Assembly: GCF_013340305.1 (NCBI RefSeq)
Contig: NZ_BLVP01000005.1
Coordinates: 1 to 64,000, forward strand
Source: Desulfovibrio psychrotolerans
Lineage (GTDB): Bacteria > Desulfobacterota > Desulfovibrionia > Desulfovibrionales > Desulfovibrionaceae
Direction: 5' to 3'
DNA length: 64,000 nt
Made by a program: the position numbers and the translations under genes. How positions within the stretch are numbered: position 1 is the stretch's first letter; every line of letters begins with the position of its first letter. Below the pieces are notes generated by a model that searched no databases, was not told where the DNA came from, and was given only the letters and a program-made list of their open reading frames with translations. This document shows, piece after piece, positions 19,101-27,843 of this stretch.

Positions 19101-20321
19101 ATGCTTACCATCCACATAGCCCCATACGGGGCCTTCCGCACCCTGCTGCTGTGCGCCGCCCTGCTGCTCGGCCTGGCAACGGTTCGCCCCGCGCTCGGGG
19201 CACCGCAGGACGAACAACGGCAGGTAACGCAGCAGGAATACACCCTCTTCAACGAGGCAAAACGCCACGCGGAACGCAAGAACTTTGCCAAGGCGGACGA
19301 GATACTGAACCGCTACTTTACGGGCGACACCAGACGCAGGCACCTCTTCGGCTACGAACTTTACAGCTACGTGCTGCTGCAGATAGGCGGCGAGCCTGCC
19401 ATAGCCAAGGCCGTGCGCATTCTGGAAGAAGGCACTGCGGCCTACCCCGGAAACTCAGGCCTCCTGCTGAATCTGGGTACAGCTTATGCCCAGTCCGGGC
19501 AGCCTCTCAAGGCAGCGGAAACCTACCTCAAGGCTTATGAGCAGGAAGGCCGCACAAACCATTCGCTTGTCTTTTCCGCCGCCGTCCTTCTCGCGGACGC
19601 AGGCAAACCCGGAGAAGCCTACGAGGCACTCTCCCCCCTCAAAGACCTGCCGGAAGCCCGCGACGACTGGTTCGTCCTGCTGGGCCAGTGCGCCCTGCGC
19701 ATGAAAAAGCCCCGGCAGGCGGCAGAGGTGGTCCGCACAGGCCTGCAGCGTTATCCGGAGCATACCAACCTGTGGCGCATACTCGGCCACGCGCACATGC
19801 AGGAAGGCAACCGCGAACAGGCGGCAGCCGCATTCGGCGTGGCCCACAAGCTAACTCCCGCGTCCGAGGAAGAACAACGCCAGCTCGCCTCCCTGTACAG
19901 CTCCGTAGGGGCCCCCATCATGGGAAAGGAAGCGCTGGGGCAGGCACCCGCCACCGCCCAGTTGCTGGACCACCTTGCCTTCGGCCTTGCCCGCACCGGT
20001 GACCTTACGGGCGCACTGGACAAGGCGCAGCAGGCTCTGGCCATGGAACCCACTGCGGAGCGCCGCTTCCGCAAAGGCCAGATACTGCTCCGCATGCGCC
20101 GCATGGACGAGGCACGGCAGGTGTTCTCCGGCCTCGCCACAGAAAAGGGCCGCTGGCAGGGCAAGGCCCAGTGGGCGCTGTGCATCATCGCGTGGCAGGA
20201 AGGGGACTGGCAGGCCGCCAAAAGCGCGCTGGAAGTGGCCGCACAGTCCGATGCAACCATCCGCAAACGCGCCCTGCGGCTCATGGCTCTGCTGGAAACC
20301 GTTACCACCCGGCCTCAGTAA
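19101..20321 (+). CDS. Secreted TPR-repeat protein of the TonB cluster
   Basis: The 406-residue protein has a signal peptide (LLLCAALLLGLATVRPALGA) followed by repeated 34-residue helical pairs, e.g. PGNSGLLLNLGTAYAQSGQP and YPEHTNLWRILGHAHMQEGN. ATG 19101 follows AAGGAGG. TPR proteins commonly close TtpC-TonB2 gene sets and are thought to aid complex assembly in the periplasm; that role is inferred from position. No terminator is visible before the next promoter at 20349. Confidence 0.8.
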   Translation: MLTIHIAPYGAFRTLLLCAALLLGLATVRPALGAPQDEQRQVTQQEYTLFNEAKRHAERKNFAKADEILNRYFTGDTRRRHLFGYELYSYVLLQIGGEPAIAKAVRILEEGTAAYPGNSGLLLNLGTAYAQSGQPLKAAETYLKAYEQEGRTNHSLVFSAAVLLADAGKPGEAYEALSPLKDLPEARDDWFVLLGQCALRMKKPRQAAEVVRTGLQRYPEHTNLWRILGHAHMQEGNREQAAAAFGVAHKLTPASEEEQRQLASLYSSVGAPIMGKEALGQAPATAQLLDHLAFGLARTGDLTGALDKAQQALAMEPTAERRFRKGQILLRMRRMDEARQVFSGLATEKGRWQGKAQWALCIIAWQEGDWQAAKSALEVAAQSDATIRKRALRLMALLETVTTRPQ

Positions 20322-20348
20322 CATTTCCTCTCCCCCAGCCGCACGACC

Positions 20349-20387
20349 TTGACACCGGACCTGCTCCGCACTATTGGTAGTACCAAT
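20349..20387 (+). promoter_or_regulatory. Promoter with embedded GntR-type operator
   Basis: A perfect TTGACA (-35, 20349-20354) is followed 17 nt later by TATTGG (-10, 20372-20377). The palindrome ATTGGTAGTACCAAT (20373-20387) overlaps the -10 element. ATTGGT-N3-ACCAAT is the operator type bound by FadR-subfamily regulators such as PdhR and LldR, so autorepression by the adjacent GntR protein is likely. Confidence 0.75.
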
Positions 20388-20401
20388 CGAGAGAAAACGA
20401 A

Positions 20402-20416
20402 AATGGTACTACCAAT
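20402..20416 (+). promoter_or_regulatory. Second GntR-type operator covering the start codon
   Basis: AATGGTACTACCAAT is a near copy of the first operator and includes the ATG at 20403. Centre-to-centre distance is 29 bp, close to three helical turns, which would allow two regulator dimers to bind on the same face. Confidence 0.6.
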
Positions 20417-21113
20417 AGGCGAGATACAGGAAAAAACGCTGGCCAAACTGCGTTATCAGGAAGTGGCGGAGCGCCTGCAGGCACTCGTGGCTTCCGGGCA
20501 GTTGCAGCCGGGTGACAAGATTCCGCCGGAACGCACGCTGGCGAAAACCTTCCGCGTTTCGCGCAACTGCGTGCGCGAGGCCGTGCGCGCCCTTGCGGAA
20601 AAAGGCGTACTGGAAAGTAGACAGGGCAACGGCACCTACGTCTGCGCCAGCGATGCAGCACAGCTTGCGGCAGACTTTGCAGAAGCCTTCGGGGCCCAGC
20701 GCGGCAGACTGCGCGACATAATGGAACTGCGCCGCGTGGTGGAACCGGGCATTGCCGCCCTCGCCGCTGCCCGCGCCACCCTCGACGATGTAAACGCCCT
20801 GAAAGTTCTGGTTTTCGACCAGCAGCGCCTTGCCGCGCAGAACGAGGACGATGCGCATCTGGACGCGGAATTCCACCTCACCCTCGCCCGCATCACAGGC
20901 AACAAGCCCCTCATGTCCATGATCACCGCCCTGCACGACACACTTTCGGAAAGCCGGTCAGACTACCTGCGCACTTCCCGGCGCAAAAGCTGTTCCACCG
21001 CCTTTCACCTGCGCATCATAGACGCGCTGGAAGCCAGAGACGCACAGGCAGCGCGGCACGCCATGGACGAGCACCTTCAAACCATAGAAGCCGACCTGTT
21101 CGGCCCGGAGTAG
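20403..21113 (+). CDS. FadR/LldR-type GntR-family transcriptional regulator
   Basis: The 236-residue regulator has an N-terminal winged helix (about 15-80) with PGDKIPPERTLAKTFRVSRN and REAVRALAEKGVLESRQG, and a FadR C-terminal domain (FCD) with metal-ligand-type residues (DAEFHLTLA, HLRIIDALEARD). ATG 20403 is preferred over the in-frame TTG at 20349, which is the -35 box. FadR-subfamily proteins of this operator type sense pyruvate, lactate or related acids. It is 8 nt from a TSUP permease gene, its probable target; a link to the lactate-dehydrogenase-like gene at 34240 is only a guess, as no matching operator was seen there. Confidence 0.88.
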   Translation: MVLPIGEIQEKTLAKLRYQEVAERLQALVASGQLQPGDKIPPERTLAKTFRVSRNCVREAVRALAEKGVLESRQGNGTYVCASDAAQLAADFAEAFGAQRGRLRDIMELRRVVEPGIAALAAARATLDDVNALKVLVFDQQRLAAQNEDDAHLDAEFHLTLARITGNKPLMSMITALHDTLSESRSDYLRTSRRKSCSTAFHLRIIDALEARDAQAARHAMDEHLQTIEADLFGPE

Positions 21114-21121
21114 CAGCACAC

Positions 21122-21919
21122 ATGTTCAGCATCATCGCATTATACAGCCTTGTGGGCGGCGTGGCGGGCGTTCTCGCCGGTCTGCTGGGCGTGGGCGGGG
21201 GGCTCGTCATCGTTCCCATGCTGGTCTTCTGCCTCGCCCAGCAGGGCATGCAGCCGGAAACCATCATGCACATAGCCCTCGGCACCTCCATGGCAAGCAT
21301 CATCTTCACCTCCATATCCAGCTTCATGGCGCACCACAGGCGCGGTGCCGTGGACTGGACCATCGTGCGCAACGTCACACTGGGCATCCTCATAGGCACC
21401 TACGGTGGCTCCATCCTTGCCGCGCACCTTTCCGCCTCCTTCCTCAAGGGCTTCTTCGTGGTCTTTCTGTATTACGTCTCCTTCCAGATGTTCACGGGCA
21501 AAAAACCCAAGCCCGCCCGCACCATGCCGGGTAAACCGGGCATGTTCGCGGCGGGTGGCGTCATCGGCGGCGTATCCAGCCTTGTGGGCATCGGCGGGGG
21601 CACACTCTCCGTTCCCTTCATGCTCTGGGGCAACGTGCCTGTGCACAGGGCCATAGGCACCTCCGCCGCCATCGGATTTCCCATAGCGCTCGCAGGCTGC
21701 GCCGGCTACATCGTAAACGGCCTGCATGCCACAGGGCTGCCCGAATACTCGCTGGGATACGTCTACCTCCCCGCCCTTATCGGCATCGTGGCGGTGAGCA
21801 TGCTCACCGCCCCCCTCGGCGTGCGCCTTGCCCACAGGCTGCCTGTTGATAAGCTCAAGCGCGTCTTCTCCGTTCTGCTCTTCCTTGTGGGCACACGCAT
21901 GCTGGTGAGCATCCTTTAG
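21122..21919 (+). CDS. TSUP (TauE/SafE) family permease
   Basis: The 265-residue inner-membrane protein has about eight helices and the two TSUP repeats, marked by GVLAGLLGVGGGLVIVPML near residue 17 and GGVSSLVGIGGGTLSVPFML near 150. Family members export or import sulfite, sulfonates or organic anions. The GntR gene 8 nt upstream suggests induction by the transported acid or its metabolite. The terminator at 21957 ends the unit. Confidence 0.85.
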   Translation: MFSIIALYSLVGGVAGVLAGLLGVGGGLVIVPMLVFCLAQQGMQPETIMHIALGTSMASIIFTSISSFMAHHRRGAVDWTIVRNVTLGILIGTYGGSILAAHLSASFLKGFFVVFLYYVSFQMFTGKKPKPARTMPGKPGMFAAGGVIGGVSSLVGIGGGTLSVPFMLWGNVPVHRAIGTSAAIGFPIALAGCAGYIVNGLHATGLPEYSLGYVYLPALIGIVAVSMLTAPLGVRLAHRLPVDKLKRVFSVLLFLVGTRMLVSIL

Positions 21920-21956
21920 CCCTTTCCCCTGCTCACTTTCCCCTGTTCCCTTTCCC

Positions 21957-21998
21957 GCGCGGATGCGAACCCCCCCGTTCGCATCCGCGCGCATTTTT
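21957..21998 (+). terminator. Strong rho-independent terminator
   Basis: GCGCGGATGCGAAC (21957-21970) pairs perfectly with GTTCGCATCCGCGC (21977-21990) around a C6 loop, followed closely by TTTTT (21994-21998). Confidence 0.85.
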
Positions 21999-22164
21999 CC
22001 GAATCATCCCCGCAAAAAATCATCACCCCGCTCTCCCGTATCGTTTATTCTTTTTTTTAAGCAGAGGGAATGATCAGAGGATACACAAACACTGGGCTGC
22101 TGCAGCCCGCCATAATCAAACAAATCATACTGATGTACCGAACTACCGGATACCGGAACGGCCC

Positions 22165-23397
22165 ATGGCAAGAATAAACGCACCCGACCTGCGTCCCGGC
22201 ATGGTGCTGGCGCAGGATGCCACAGGCGCCAACGGCCGCCTGCTGCTGCCCAAGGGAACAACCCTTGAGGAAAGGCATATCCGTGTCCTGCATATATGGG
22301 GGGCCATAGACGCCGATATAGAAAACCTCTCCCGCGAGGATTCGCAGCAGGCAGCCCTTCAGGAGATGCAGCACGACCACGTGGAAGCCGCCACCCGCTA
22401 CGTGGATATCCTGTTCCGCCACGCCGACCTCAGCGTGCCGCCCATGCACGAACTCTATACCCAGTGCCGCAGGCACTATGCGGAACTCATTGCCGCAGGC
22501 GGGCGCATCTCAGAAGAAACCTTCGGCTGGAACCCCCTGCCCATGCCGGACACCTTCCCCCCCATGGATCTGGAATCCTTCGTCAGCAGCGACAAGGGCC
22601 TCGCCTCCTTTCCCGACATCTACTTCCGCATCAGCGATGCGCTGAACGACCCCAATTCCACAGCAAGCCGCCTTGCCGAGGTCATCTCCAAAGACCCCAG
22701 CATGAGCGCCAAACTCCTGCAGTTGGTAAACAGCCCGTTTTACGGCTTCGGGCAGCGCATAGATTCGCTGAGCCGGGGCGTGGTGCTGGTGGGCGCGCGC
22801 GAACTAAGCCAACTCGCTCTGGGCGTGGCAGTCATGGACCTGTTCATCGGCGTGCCGGACGGCCTCATCACCGTGCGCGGCTTCTGGCAGCATTCCATAG
22901 CCTGCGGCGTGCTGTGCCGCATCATCGCCTCACACATTCCCGGCATGCAGCAGGAACGCTGCTTCGTCATCGGCCTGCTGCACGATGTGGGCAGGCTGGT
23001 CATGCTCAAACTCGCCCCGCGCGAGATAGCGTGGGCCATCAACCTGTCCCGCACGGAGAACATGCCCCTGTACCAAGCGGAGAAAGCCGTGTTCGGCTTC
23101 GACCATACAGATGTGACAGAGGCCCTCTTCACCCGCTGGAACCTGCCGGGAGAACTGCTGGAAGGCGTTGCGGAGCATCACGCCACCCACCGCCCCACCT
23201 TCCGCGAAGCCGCCATCTGCGGTCTGGGCGATACCATGGCCATTGCCATGGGCCACGGCTTCAGCGGCACCATGCACGTGCGCACCCTCCCCCCGGAAAT
23301 GTGGCGCGCGCTGGAAGTGCCGGACAGCATCCTCAACGCCTCCATGCTGGCAGCCCGGCGGCAGATTGACGACATCCTCACCATTTTCATGAAGTAG
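22165..23397 (+). CDS. HDOD domain signalling protein
   Basis: The 410-residue protein has an N-terminal segment like that of HD-GYP proteins (LRPGMVLAQD, LLLPKGTTL, residues about 10-60) and an HDOD domain (about 125-330). The latter includes SAKLLQLVNSPFYGF and an HD pair at 273-274 (LLHDVGR). HDOD proteins resemble HD-GYP enzymes but usually lack phosphodiesterase activity and act as scaffolds in two-component or c-di-GMP signalling. The kinase gene starts 11 nt downstream, so the two probably work together. The ribosome site is weak. The 245 nt upstream contain the terminator at 21957, an AT-rich promoter-like stretch and a GGGCTGC-T-GCAGCCC palindrome at 22094-22108. Confidence 0.85.
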   Translation: MARINAPDLRPGMVLAQDATGANGRLLLPKGTTLEERHIRVLHIWGAIDADIENLSREDSQQAALQEMQHDHVEAATRYVDILFRHADLSVPPMHELYTQCRRHYAELIAAGGRISEETFGWNPLPMPDTFPPMDLESFVSSDKGLASFPDIYFRISDALNDPNSTASRLAEVISKDPSMSAKLLQLVNSPFYGFGQRIDSLSRGVVLVGARELSQLALGVAVMDLFIGVPDGLITVRGFWQHSIACGVLCRIIASHIPGMQQERCFVIGLLHDVGRLVMLKLAPREIAWAINLSRTENMPLYQAEKAVFGFDHTDVTEALFTRWNLPGELLEGVAEHHATHRPTFREAAICGLGDTMAIAMGHGFSGTMHVRTLPPEMWRALEVPDSILNASMLAARRQIDDILTIFMK

Positions 23398-23408
23398 CCG
23401 GAGAACGC

Positions 23409-25106
23409 ATGCGACCGGAACAGATCATCGCCTTTCAGGAAACTCAACTGGAACTGCTGCGCAGGGAACGCGCAGCCGCGCTGGAGGCACTGGACCTTGC
23501 CGCCTCGCTGGGCAGTTTTTCCGCCTCCCTGTCCCGGCAAACGGAGGTCATGCCCATCCTGCGCGAAATATGCCTGCGCTCCCGCCGCATGATAGACCTT
23601 GTCACCACGGCCATCTATCTGGCGGACGATGAAACAGGCGATTTCCGCCTCGCGCTGTGTGACAACCCGGAAAGGGAACAAGCCGTGGAATCCACCGTCA
23701 CCGAGCTTATACGTGACCGTTCCTTTGCCTACGCCCTGCAGACCAACGGCCCGTGTTTCTTCCTGTCTCCGGAAAAAGGCCACATCCTGCTGCACGCCAT
23801 CAGCACATCCAAGCGTATCCGGGGCATGCTGGTGGGCGAACTGCGGCAGGACAGAGACGACATTCTGGATACCACCCGCAAACTCTTCTCCGTGGTCATG
23901 CTTTCCGCCGCGCACGCGCTGGAAAGTCAGGAGGTGAACCGCCTGTTCCACGAGGATAACCGCCGTCTGGAAAAAAAAGTGCAGATGCGCACGCAGGCAC
24001 TGACCGAGGCCAACGACCAGCTCAGAATCGTGCTTAACTCATTGCAGGCGGGCGTGCTGCTCATAAACGCCCGCACCGGACTGGTAGAAGATGCCAACCC
24101 CGCCGCCCTTGCCATCCTGCGGGCAGAAAGGGGCGATGTGGTTGGCAGGCCGTGCATGGGCACCATCTGCTTTGAACAGGATGAGTATTGCCCGTTTAAC
24201 AGTACCTTCACACAGTCCGTAAACGGCGAACGCAGCCTCACCGCCCATGACGGCACCGTGGTTCCCATTCTGGAGAGCGTAAAGGATATCTACCTGCACG
24301 GCAGCAAATACTACCTCAAAAGCTTCATTGACATCTCAGAACAAAAAGCCCTGCAACAGCTCAGGGAAGACGTGGAAAACATCACCCGCCACGACCTCAA
24401 AACCCCGCTCAACGGCATCATCAACCTGCCGGACGTGGTCATGGGCCTTGGCCCCGTCAACGAGCAACAGCGGGAAATGCTCCAGTTCATCAAGGATTCC
24501 GGCTACAAAATGCTCAAACTGGTAAACATGTCTCTCCATCTCTACTGCATGGAACGGGGCACCTATGACTACCAGCCGCAGCCTACAGACATCCTTCCCG
24601 TCATCCGCACAGTCCTGCGCGACCTGCGGGGCACGCTGGAAGCAAGAAAACTGCGGGCAGACATAACCGTACAGGGCCTTCCTGCCGGAGAAAACACCAA
24701 CCTGATTCTGCAGGGTGAAGAAACGCTGCTGCACTCCCTGCTGGGCAACCTCATCGCCAATGCGGCGGAAGCCTCGCCCAAGGATGGCACCATCCACATC
24801 GATGCGCACAGGCAGGGCGCGGGAAGCAAGGAAACCGTTCTCATTTCCGTGCACAACGCGGGCACCGTGCCGAAAGAGGTACGCAACAACTTTTTCGGAA
24901 AATTCGTCACCGCAGGAAAAAAAGGCGGCACAGGGCTTGGCACCTACTCCGCCCACCTCATCGCGCGCACCATGGGGGGCGACATCACCTTCACCTCTTC
25001 GGAGACGCAGGGCACCACCGTCACCATCACCCTTCCCGGCGGACAGGCAGCCCTTCCCCGATCACAGCCAGTGTCGAAAGACGGTGCAGAAATCACCGTC
25101 CCGTAG
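23409..25106 (+). CDS. Soluble GAF-PAS sensor histidine kinase
   Basis: The 565 residues contain no evident membrane helix. A GAF-like region (about 40-170), a short coiled coil (180-205), a PAS-like region (205-310), the phospho-acceptor segment ITRHDLKTPL with His328, and a HATPase domain follow one another. The ATPase shows the N-box LLGNLIANAAEAS and G-box GTGLGTYSAHLI. A Cys-rich patch CFEQDEYCPF (254-263) in the PAS could bind metal. No response regulator is adjacent; the upstream HDOD protein may be the partner. GGAGA precedes the ATG. Confidence 0.85.
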   Translation: MRPEQIIAFQETQLELLRRERAAALEALDLAASLGSFSASLSRQTEVMPILREICLRSRRMIDLVTTAIYLADDETGDFRLALCDNPEREQAVESTVTELIRDRSFAYALQTNGPCFFLSPEKGHILLHAISTSKRIRGMLVGELRQDRDDILDTTRKLFSVVMLSAAHALESQEVNRLFHEDNRRLEKKVQMRTQALTEANDQLRIVLNSLQAGVLLINARTGLVEDANPAALAILRAERGDVVGRPCMGTICFEQDEYCPFNSTFTQSVNGERSLTAHDGTVVPILESVKDIYLHGSKYYLKSFIDISEQKALQQLREDVENITRHDLKTPLNGIINLPDVVMGLGPVNEQQREMLQFIKDSGYKMLKLVNMSLHLYCMERGTYDYQPQPTDILPVIRTVLRDLRGTLEARKLRADITVQGLPAGENTNLILQGEETLLHSLLGNLIANAAEASPKDGTIHIDAHRQGAGSKETVLISVHNAGTVPKEVRNNFFGKFVTAGKKGGTGLGTYSAHLIARTMGGDITFTSSETQGTTVTITLPGGQAALPRSQPVSKDGAEITVP

Positions 25107-25389
25107 CTGAAGACGGCAGCACCCCGTCGCGCATGCTGTTCAGATTCCGGACAGCGGAAGGAAGGAAGGAAGGAAGGAAGGAAGGAAGGAAGGAAAGCGC
25201 GCACCTCCTTCCTTCATCAAAACCGCACAACAGCCTGCCCATTGCCCGGCGGCAGAGCAGTTTCCCGCTTCCCCCCGGTTGCCGCCCTCTTCTCTCCTGC
25301 GCCAAACCGCGCTATAGTGTCCTTCCGGCCAAACAAGCCGGTCACGGACTTCGTCACACCCCGGCCACACAGACTTCCAGAGGATTCAG
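25107..25389. other. Intergenic region with GGAA microsatellite
   Basis: This gap between the kinase and the channel gene holds the ten-copy GGAA repeat and a GC-rich stretch. A possible -10 element, TATAGT, sits near 25311. No gene is credible here: the open frames across the repeat encode only repetitive FLPS-type or RKEG-type sequence. Confidence 0.5.
25156..25195. repeat. Tetranucleotide microsatellite (GGAA)10
   Basis: Ten perfect, uninterrupted copies of GGAA. It lies 195 nt upstream of the mechanosensitive-channel gene. Such tracts change length by slippage and can alter promoter spacing. Confidence 0.95.
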
Positions 25390-27774
25390 ATGACCATGCC
25401 CCTTTCCCGTGCCACCATTTCCGGCAGCTCCTGCCTGCGGGCACTGTTTCTGCCCTGCTTCATCGCCCTCTTGCTGACAGTGCTCGCCCCCGTGCAGGGC
25501 ACAGCCAGCACCTCTGCCCAGTTGGGCACCTTCCTCGAAATGAAGCAGCGTGAACTGGACATGCTGAACAGTACGGAGCGGAGCATAGCCGATGCCGCCG
25601 ACCAGCGGCTGGAAGAAGCCCGCACCGAATACACCGCCATCAAGCAGCAGTTCGGCGAAACACTGCTGACGCAACGCCTTTCCCTCGCCTATCCCATAGA
25701 GGGACGGGCCATGAGCCGCCAACTGGAGTCCATGGAAACCCGCCTGCGCCGGACAGCCGAATCCCTGCGCGGCATTTCGGAACAGGCCGCCGTGCGCCGC
25801 GACAGGCTCAGTTCCGCCACCACCCGCGACATCGCCCCCGCCGGCTCCCTTCCCCCGGACATGCAAACCCTTGTGGAGGCCTACGCACGCCAGACCGCCG
25901 CCCTGCGCTCCCGTCTGGACTCCCAGCAGGAAAAAGCCGACAGCCAGCTCAAACAGGCCACCGCCCTGCTGGAAAAGATCACTGCCAAACGCATTGAACG
26001 CGAAGCAGGGCTTGCGGCAAGCTGGCAGGATTACTTCTTCCGCAACAAGGAGCCGCTTCTCTCCGTGGAACTGTGGAAGCAGCCGGGCTCCCTGCCCCTG
26101 TGGCTCTCCATCCGCACAGCCTCGCTCATGCAGGAACTGCTCATCATCAAAGAACGGGCCATCTCCGCCGTCCTGCTTTCCCTGTTCGTCCTGGCCCTTG
26201 CCGCCGCGGGCGGCATCCCGATGCTCAGGGCCGGACTGCGCGCCCAGCAGCCCGCGCCGGAACTGGCGGCCCGCCTGCACAGGGCCGGGTTCATCGGCTC
26301 GCTGGGATTTGCAATGGTGTTCACAGACATGCGCATCTTCGGCGGTGCGGCCCCCGCCTTCAGCGTTTTCTGCTGGTTCCTGTTCGGGCTGGGTGTGCTC
26401 ATGGGGTCCAATGCCGTGCGCAAGCTGGTGCTGCCGGACTTCATAAACATATCCAAAGCCCCTGTGGCGTGGCTGTTCCTGATCGGCGGCGCCATTCTGG
26501 TCAGCGAAATGCCGGGCAAGCTGGTTGTGCCACTCTGGACATCCACCCTCGTCCTGTTCATGGCCTATATGATACGCGGGCACCGTCGGGCCAACCCCGG
26601 CCCCCTTGCACTGAACGTCTGGTTCTGGATGGGCATCATATTCATGCTGCTGGCAGTGGCGGGCTACGGCCGTTTTTCCGCCTTCCTGTGCATGTTCTGG
26701 TTCACCGCCTATGTGGCCTACGGCGTCAGCGCGGGCCTGCTGGCCGTGCTGGGCAGAAGCATGCAGAGCCTGCCGGATGAAGGCGGCTTCGTCATGGTCA
26801 AGGGCCTTGTCATGGGCACCGCCTCTCCCCTCATCTGGACAGGCAGCACGGCGCTGGGCTTCTACTGGCTCTATCAATTTCTCGGGGAAGGAATACTGCG
26901 CAGCGTGGGCGACCTCGCCATAAGCTGGCAGGGCTTTTCGCTCAGGTTCGCCAGTGTGCTGGTGCTGGCCATGCTCTTTTACGTGGCCCGCGCCTGTGTC
27001 CTGCTGGCACGGGGTGCGCTGGACCGCATGGCCCTGCGCTGGCCGCGCGAGCAGCGCGGCACTGCGCTATCCCTCAAGACCATGGCCACCTACGGCATAT
27101 GGGGTCTGTACGGACTGGTGGGCCTGAACATCCTCGGCGTCAGCCTCACCAGCCTCACCGTGGTCGCAGGTGGTCTGAGCGTGGGCATAGGCTTCGGCAT
27201 GCAGACCATCTTCAACAACTTCTTCAGCGGTCTCATCCTGCTGTTCGGGCGTTCCATCCAGCAGGGCGATATCATTCAGGTGGACAACCTGTGGTGCGTG
27301 GTGCGCACCATCAGCATCCGCGCCACCGTGGTAGAAACCTTCGACAACGCCTCCCTCATCATTCCCAACTCGCAGCTTGTCACCTCACAGGTCACCAACT
27401 GGACCAAGAACAACGCCACCATCCGCCGCGACATGCTCGTGGGCGTCGCCTACGGCTCGGATACGGAACTGGTGCGGCAAACGCTGCTCCGCGTAGCGTC
27501 CGAAAATCCTTTCGTGCTTCCCCACCCCGCCCCTGCCGTCATATTCAACGACTTCGGGGCGAGCAGTCTGGATTTCATCCTGCGGGTCTGGATAAATGAC
27601 ATAGACAATTCGCTGCGTGCCCTTTCCGACCTGCGTTTTGCCGTGGACAAGGCCTTCCGGGAAGCCAATATCGAGATAGCCTTCCCGCAGATGGACCTGC
27701 ACATCCGCAGCGCACCGGGATTGCAGCAGGTGCAGGCCGCCCCCGTCATGGCGGCACCGGAAACCAAGGCATAG
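25390..27774 (+). CDS. MscK/MscM-like mechanosensitive channel (MscS family)
   Basis: The 794-residue protein has a signal peptide, a periplasmic coiled-coil region (about 40-235), a series of about eight membrane helices (260-580) and a C-terminal MscS domain. The pore helix is rich in Gly/Ala (GGLSVGIGFGMQTIFNNFFSG, about 597-617), followed by the beta domain GDIIQVDNLWCVVRTISIRAT. Large MscS proteins of this type respond to membrane tension and ions and release solutes on osmotic downshift. GAGG precedes the ATG. The GGAA tract lies upstream. Confidence 0.88.
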   Translation: MTMPLSRATISGSSCLRALFLPCFIALLLTVLAPVQGTASTSAQLGTFLEMKQRELDMLNSTERSIADAADQRLEEARTEYTAIKQQFGETLLTQRLSLAYPIEGRAMSRQLESMETRLRRTAESLRGISEQAAVRRDRLSSATTRDIAPAGSLPPDMQTLVEAYARQTAALRSRLDSQQEKADSQLKQATALLEKITAKRIEREAGLAASWQDYFFRNKEPLLSVELWKQPGSLPLWLSIRTASLMQELLIIKERAISAVLLSLFVLALAAAGGIPMLRAGLRAQQPAPELAARLHRAGFIGSLGFAMVFTDMRIFGGAAPAFSVFCWFLFGLGVLMGSNAVRKLVLPDFINISKAPVAWLFLIGGAILVSEMPGKLVVPLWTSTLVLFMAYMIRGHRRANPGPLALNVWFWMGIIFMLLAVAGYGRFSAFLCMFWFTAYVAYGVSAGLLAVLGRSMQSLPDEGGFVMVKGLVMGTASPLIWTGSTALGFYWLYQFLGEGILRSVGDLAISWQGFSLRFASVLVLAMLFYVARACVLLARGALDRMALRWPREQRGTALSLKTMATYGIWGLYGLVGLNILGVSLTSLTVVAGGLSVGIGFGMQTIFNNFFSGLILLFGRSIQQGDIIQVDNLWCVVRTISIRATVVETFDNASLIIPNSQLVTSQVTNWTKNNATIRRDMLVGVAYGSDTELVRQTLLRVASENPFVLPHPAPAVIFNDFGASSLDFILRVWINDIDNSLRALSDLRFAVDKAFREANIEIAFPQMDLHIRSAPGLQQVQAAPVMAAPETKA

Positions 27775-27810
27775 CAGACTGCTTGCGGGGCGGCGCAATA
27801 CCTTTACCTG

Positions 27811-27828
27811 CGCCGGGTATGCCCGGCG
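27811..27828. terminator. Hairpin between convergent genes
   Basis: CGCCGGG (27811-27817) pairs with CCCGGCG (27822-27828) around TATG, in the 70-nt gap between the convergent channel and corA genes. It has no clear T-run, so it is a moderate terminator candidate for either strand. Confidence 0.45.
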
Positions 27829-27843
27829 TATCTTGGGGTCCGG

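Noticed and set aside
20349-20402. TTG 20349 as start of the GntR gene
   Set aside because: This TTG is the first half of a perfect TTGACA -35 box, and the added residues do not belong to the family.
25093-25393. Several small ORFs across the GGAA repeat
   Set aside because: They encode only the repeat (FLPS or RKEG patterns) and lack start signals.
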